Below are positions 6,917 to 6,985 of a stretch of DNA of 6,985 nucleotides, piece after piece. The translations under genes and the position numbers were made by a program. The notes beneath the pieces were generated by a model. The model ran no database searches. It saw nothing but the letters and a program-made list of their open reading frames with translations, and was not told the DNA's origin. The stretch spans positions 1 through 6,985 of the forward strand of contig JAGPBG010000113.1 of assembly GCA_018063485.1 (NCBI GenBank), read 5' to 3'. Origin of the DNA: Cypionkella sp. (GTDB taxonomy: Bacteria > Pseudomonadota > Alphaproteobacteria > Rhodobacterales > Rhodobacteraceae). The stretch's first letter is position 1. Each line of letters begins with the position of its first letter.

Positions 6917-6928
6917 CAGCGCGCGCTG
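6917..6928 (+). repeat. GC-rich 12-base palindrome after the M20 hydrolase gene
   Basis: CAGCGCGCGCTG is a perfect palindrome three bases after the TAA. It can form only a 4-bp stem with a 4-base loop and has no T run after it, so it is a poor candidate for an intrinsic terminator. It could equally be chance in GC-rich DNA. Confidence 0.4.
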
Positions 6929-6971
6929 ATGCCCTAGACTCCCAAGACCAGAGCGCCGATATATAGGGCAT
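6929..6971 (+). repeat. 8-bp inverted repeat in the 3' intergenic region
   Basis: ATGCCCTA (6929-6936) and TAGGGCAT (6964-6971) are perfect inverted copies separated by 27 bases. The right arm includes the first two bases of a possible ATG at 6970. The repeat could be an operator over a promoter, or could pair in RNA and occlude translation of the next gene. It lacks the T run of a terminator. Confidence 0.45.
6935..6965 (+). promoter_or_regulatory. Possible sigma-70-type promoter for the next gene
   Basis: TAGACT (6935-6940) is a four-of-six match to the -35 box. The TATATA at 6960-6965 is a four-of-six match to the -10 box, but with a 19-base spacer; the 17-base alternative GATATA is a weaker match. 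If real, transcription would begin almost at the ATG at 6970, giving a leaderless or nearly leaderless message. The call is weak. Confidence 0.25.
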
Positions 6972-6985
6972 GAGCCTGCCACCCG
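6970..6985 (+). CDS. Possible start of a further gene, cut by the window edge
   Basis: ATG at 6970 opens a frame reading M-S-L-P-P before the window ends. I recall Rhodobacteraceae DNA primase (DnaG) starting with the same five residues, so dnaG is a guess worth checking. Five codons cannot identify a gene. There is no well-spaced ribosome binding site: the nearest purine run, AGGG at 6965-6968, is almost touching the ATG. The only support is the promoter-like sequence before it. Confidence 0.25.

Overview
The window most likely comes from an alphaproteobacterium of the Rhodobacteraceae (Roseobacter-type). It is GC-rich, the genes sit close together on the + strand, and the protein sequences resemble Rhodobacterales versions of these families as I remember them. 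No search could be run, so the placement is by recognition.

Layout: (1) Positions 2-649 hold the 3' part of a diguanylate cyclase gene with an intact GGDEF motif and an intact RxxD inhibitory site; its N-terminus lies left of the window. (2) Positions 650-771 are a gap of 122 bases densely packed with inverted repeats, ending in the ribosome binding site of the next gene. (3) Positions 772-5766 are a complete four-gene set, soxB-soxD-soxA-soxG, encoding the beta, delta, alpha and gamma subunits of a heterotetrameric sarcosine oxidase. (4) Positions 5766-6914 encode an M20D-family metallo-amidohydrolase whose start codon overlaps the soxG stop. (5) The last 71 bases hold a GC palindrome, an 8-bp inverted repeat and what may be the first five codons of another gene.

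The sox genes work as one enzyme. SoxB carries the covalent FMN and oxidises an N-methyl amino acid, classically sarcosine. SoxA carries the dinucleotide-binding region and a C-terminal folate lobe that passes the one-carbon unit to tetrahydrofolate. SoxG and the zinc-binding SoxD complete the complex. Products are glycine, 5,10-methylene-tetrahydrofolate and hydrogen peroxide. The adjoining M20 hydrolase could release an amino acid from an N-acyl conjugate to feed this enzyme, but that is inference from gene order only. These sox genes are not the sulfur-oxidation genes that share the name.

Most of the window is ordinary metabolism. The points most worth a second look are the hairpin-rich leader before soxB, the non-classical segment in the folate lobe of SoxA, and the translational coupling of the M20 hydrolase to the oxidase.
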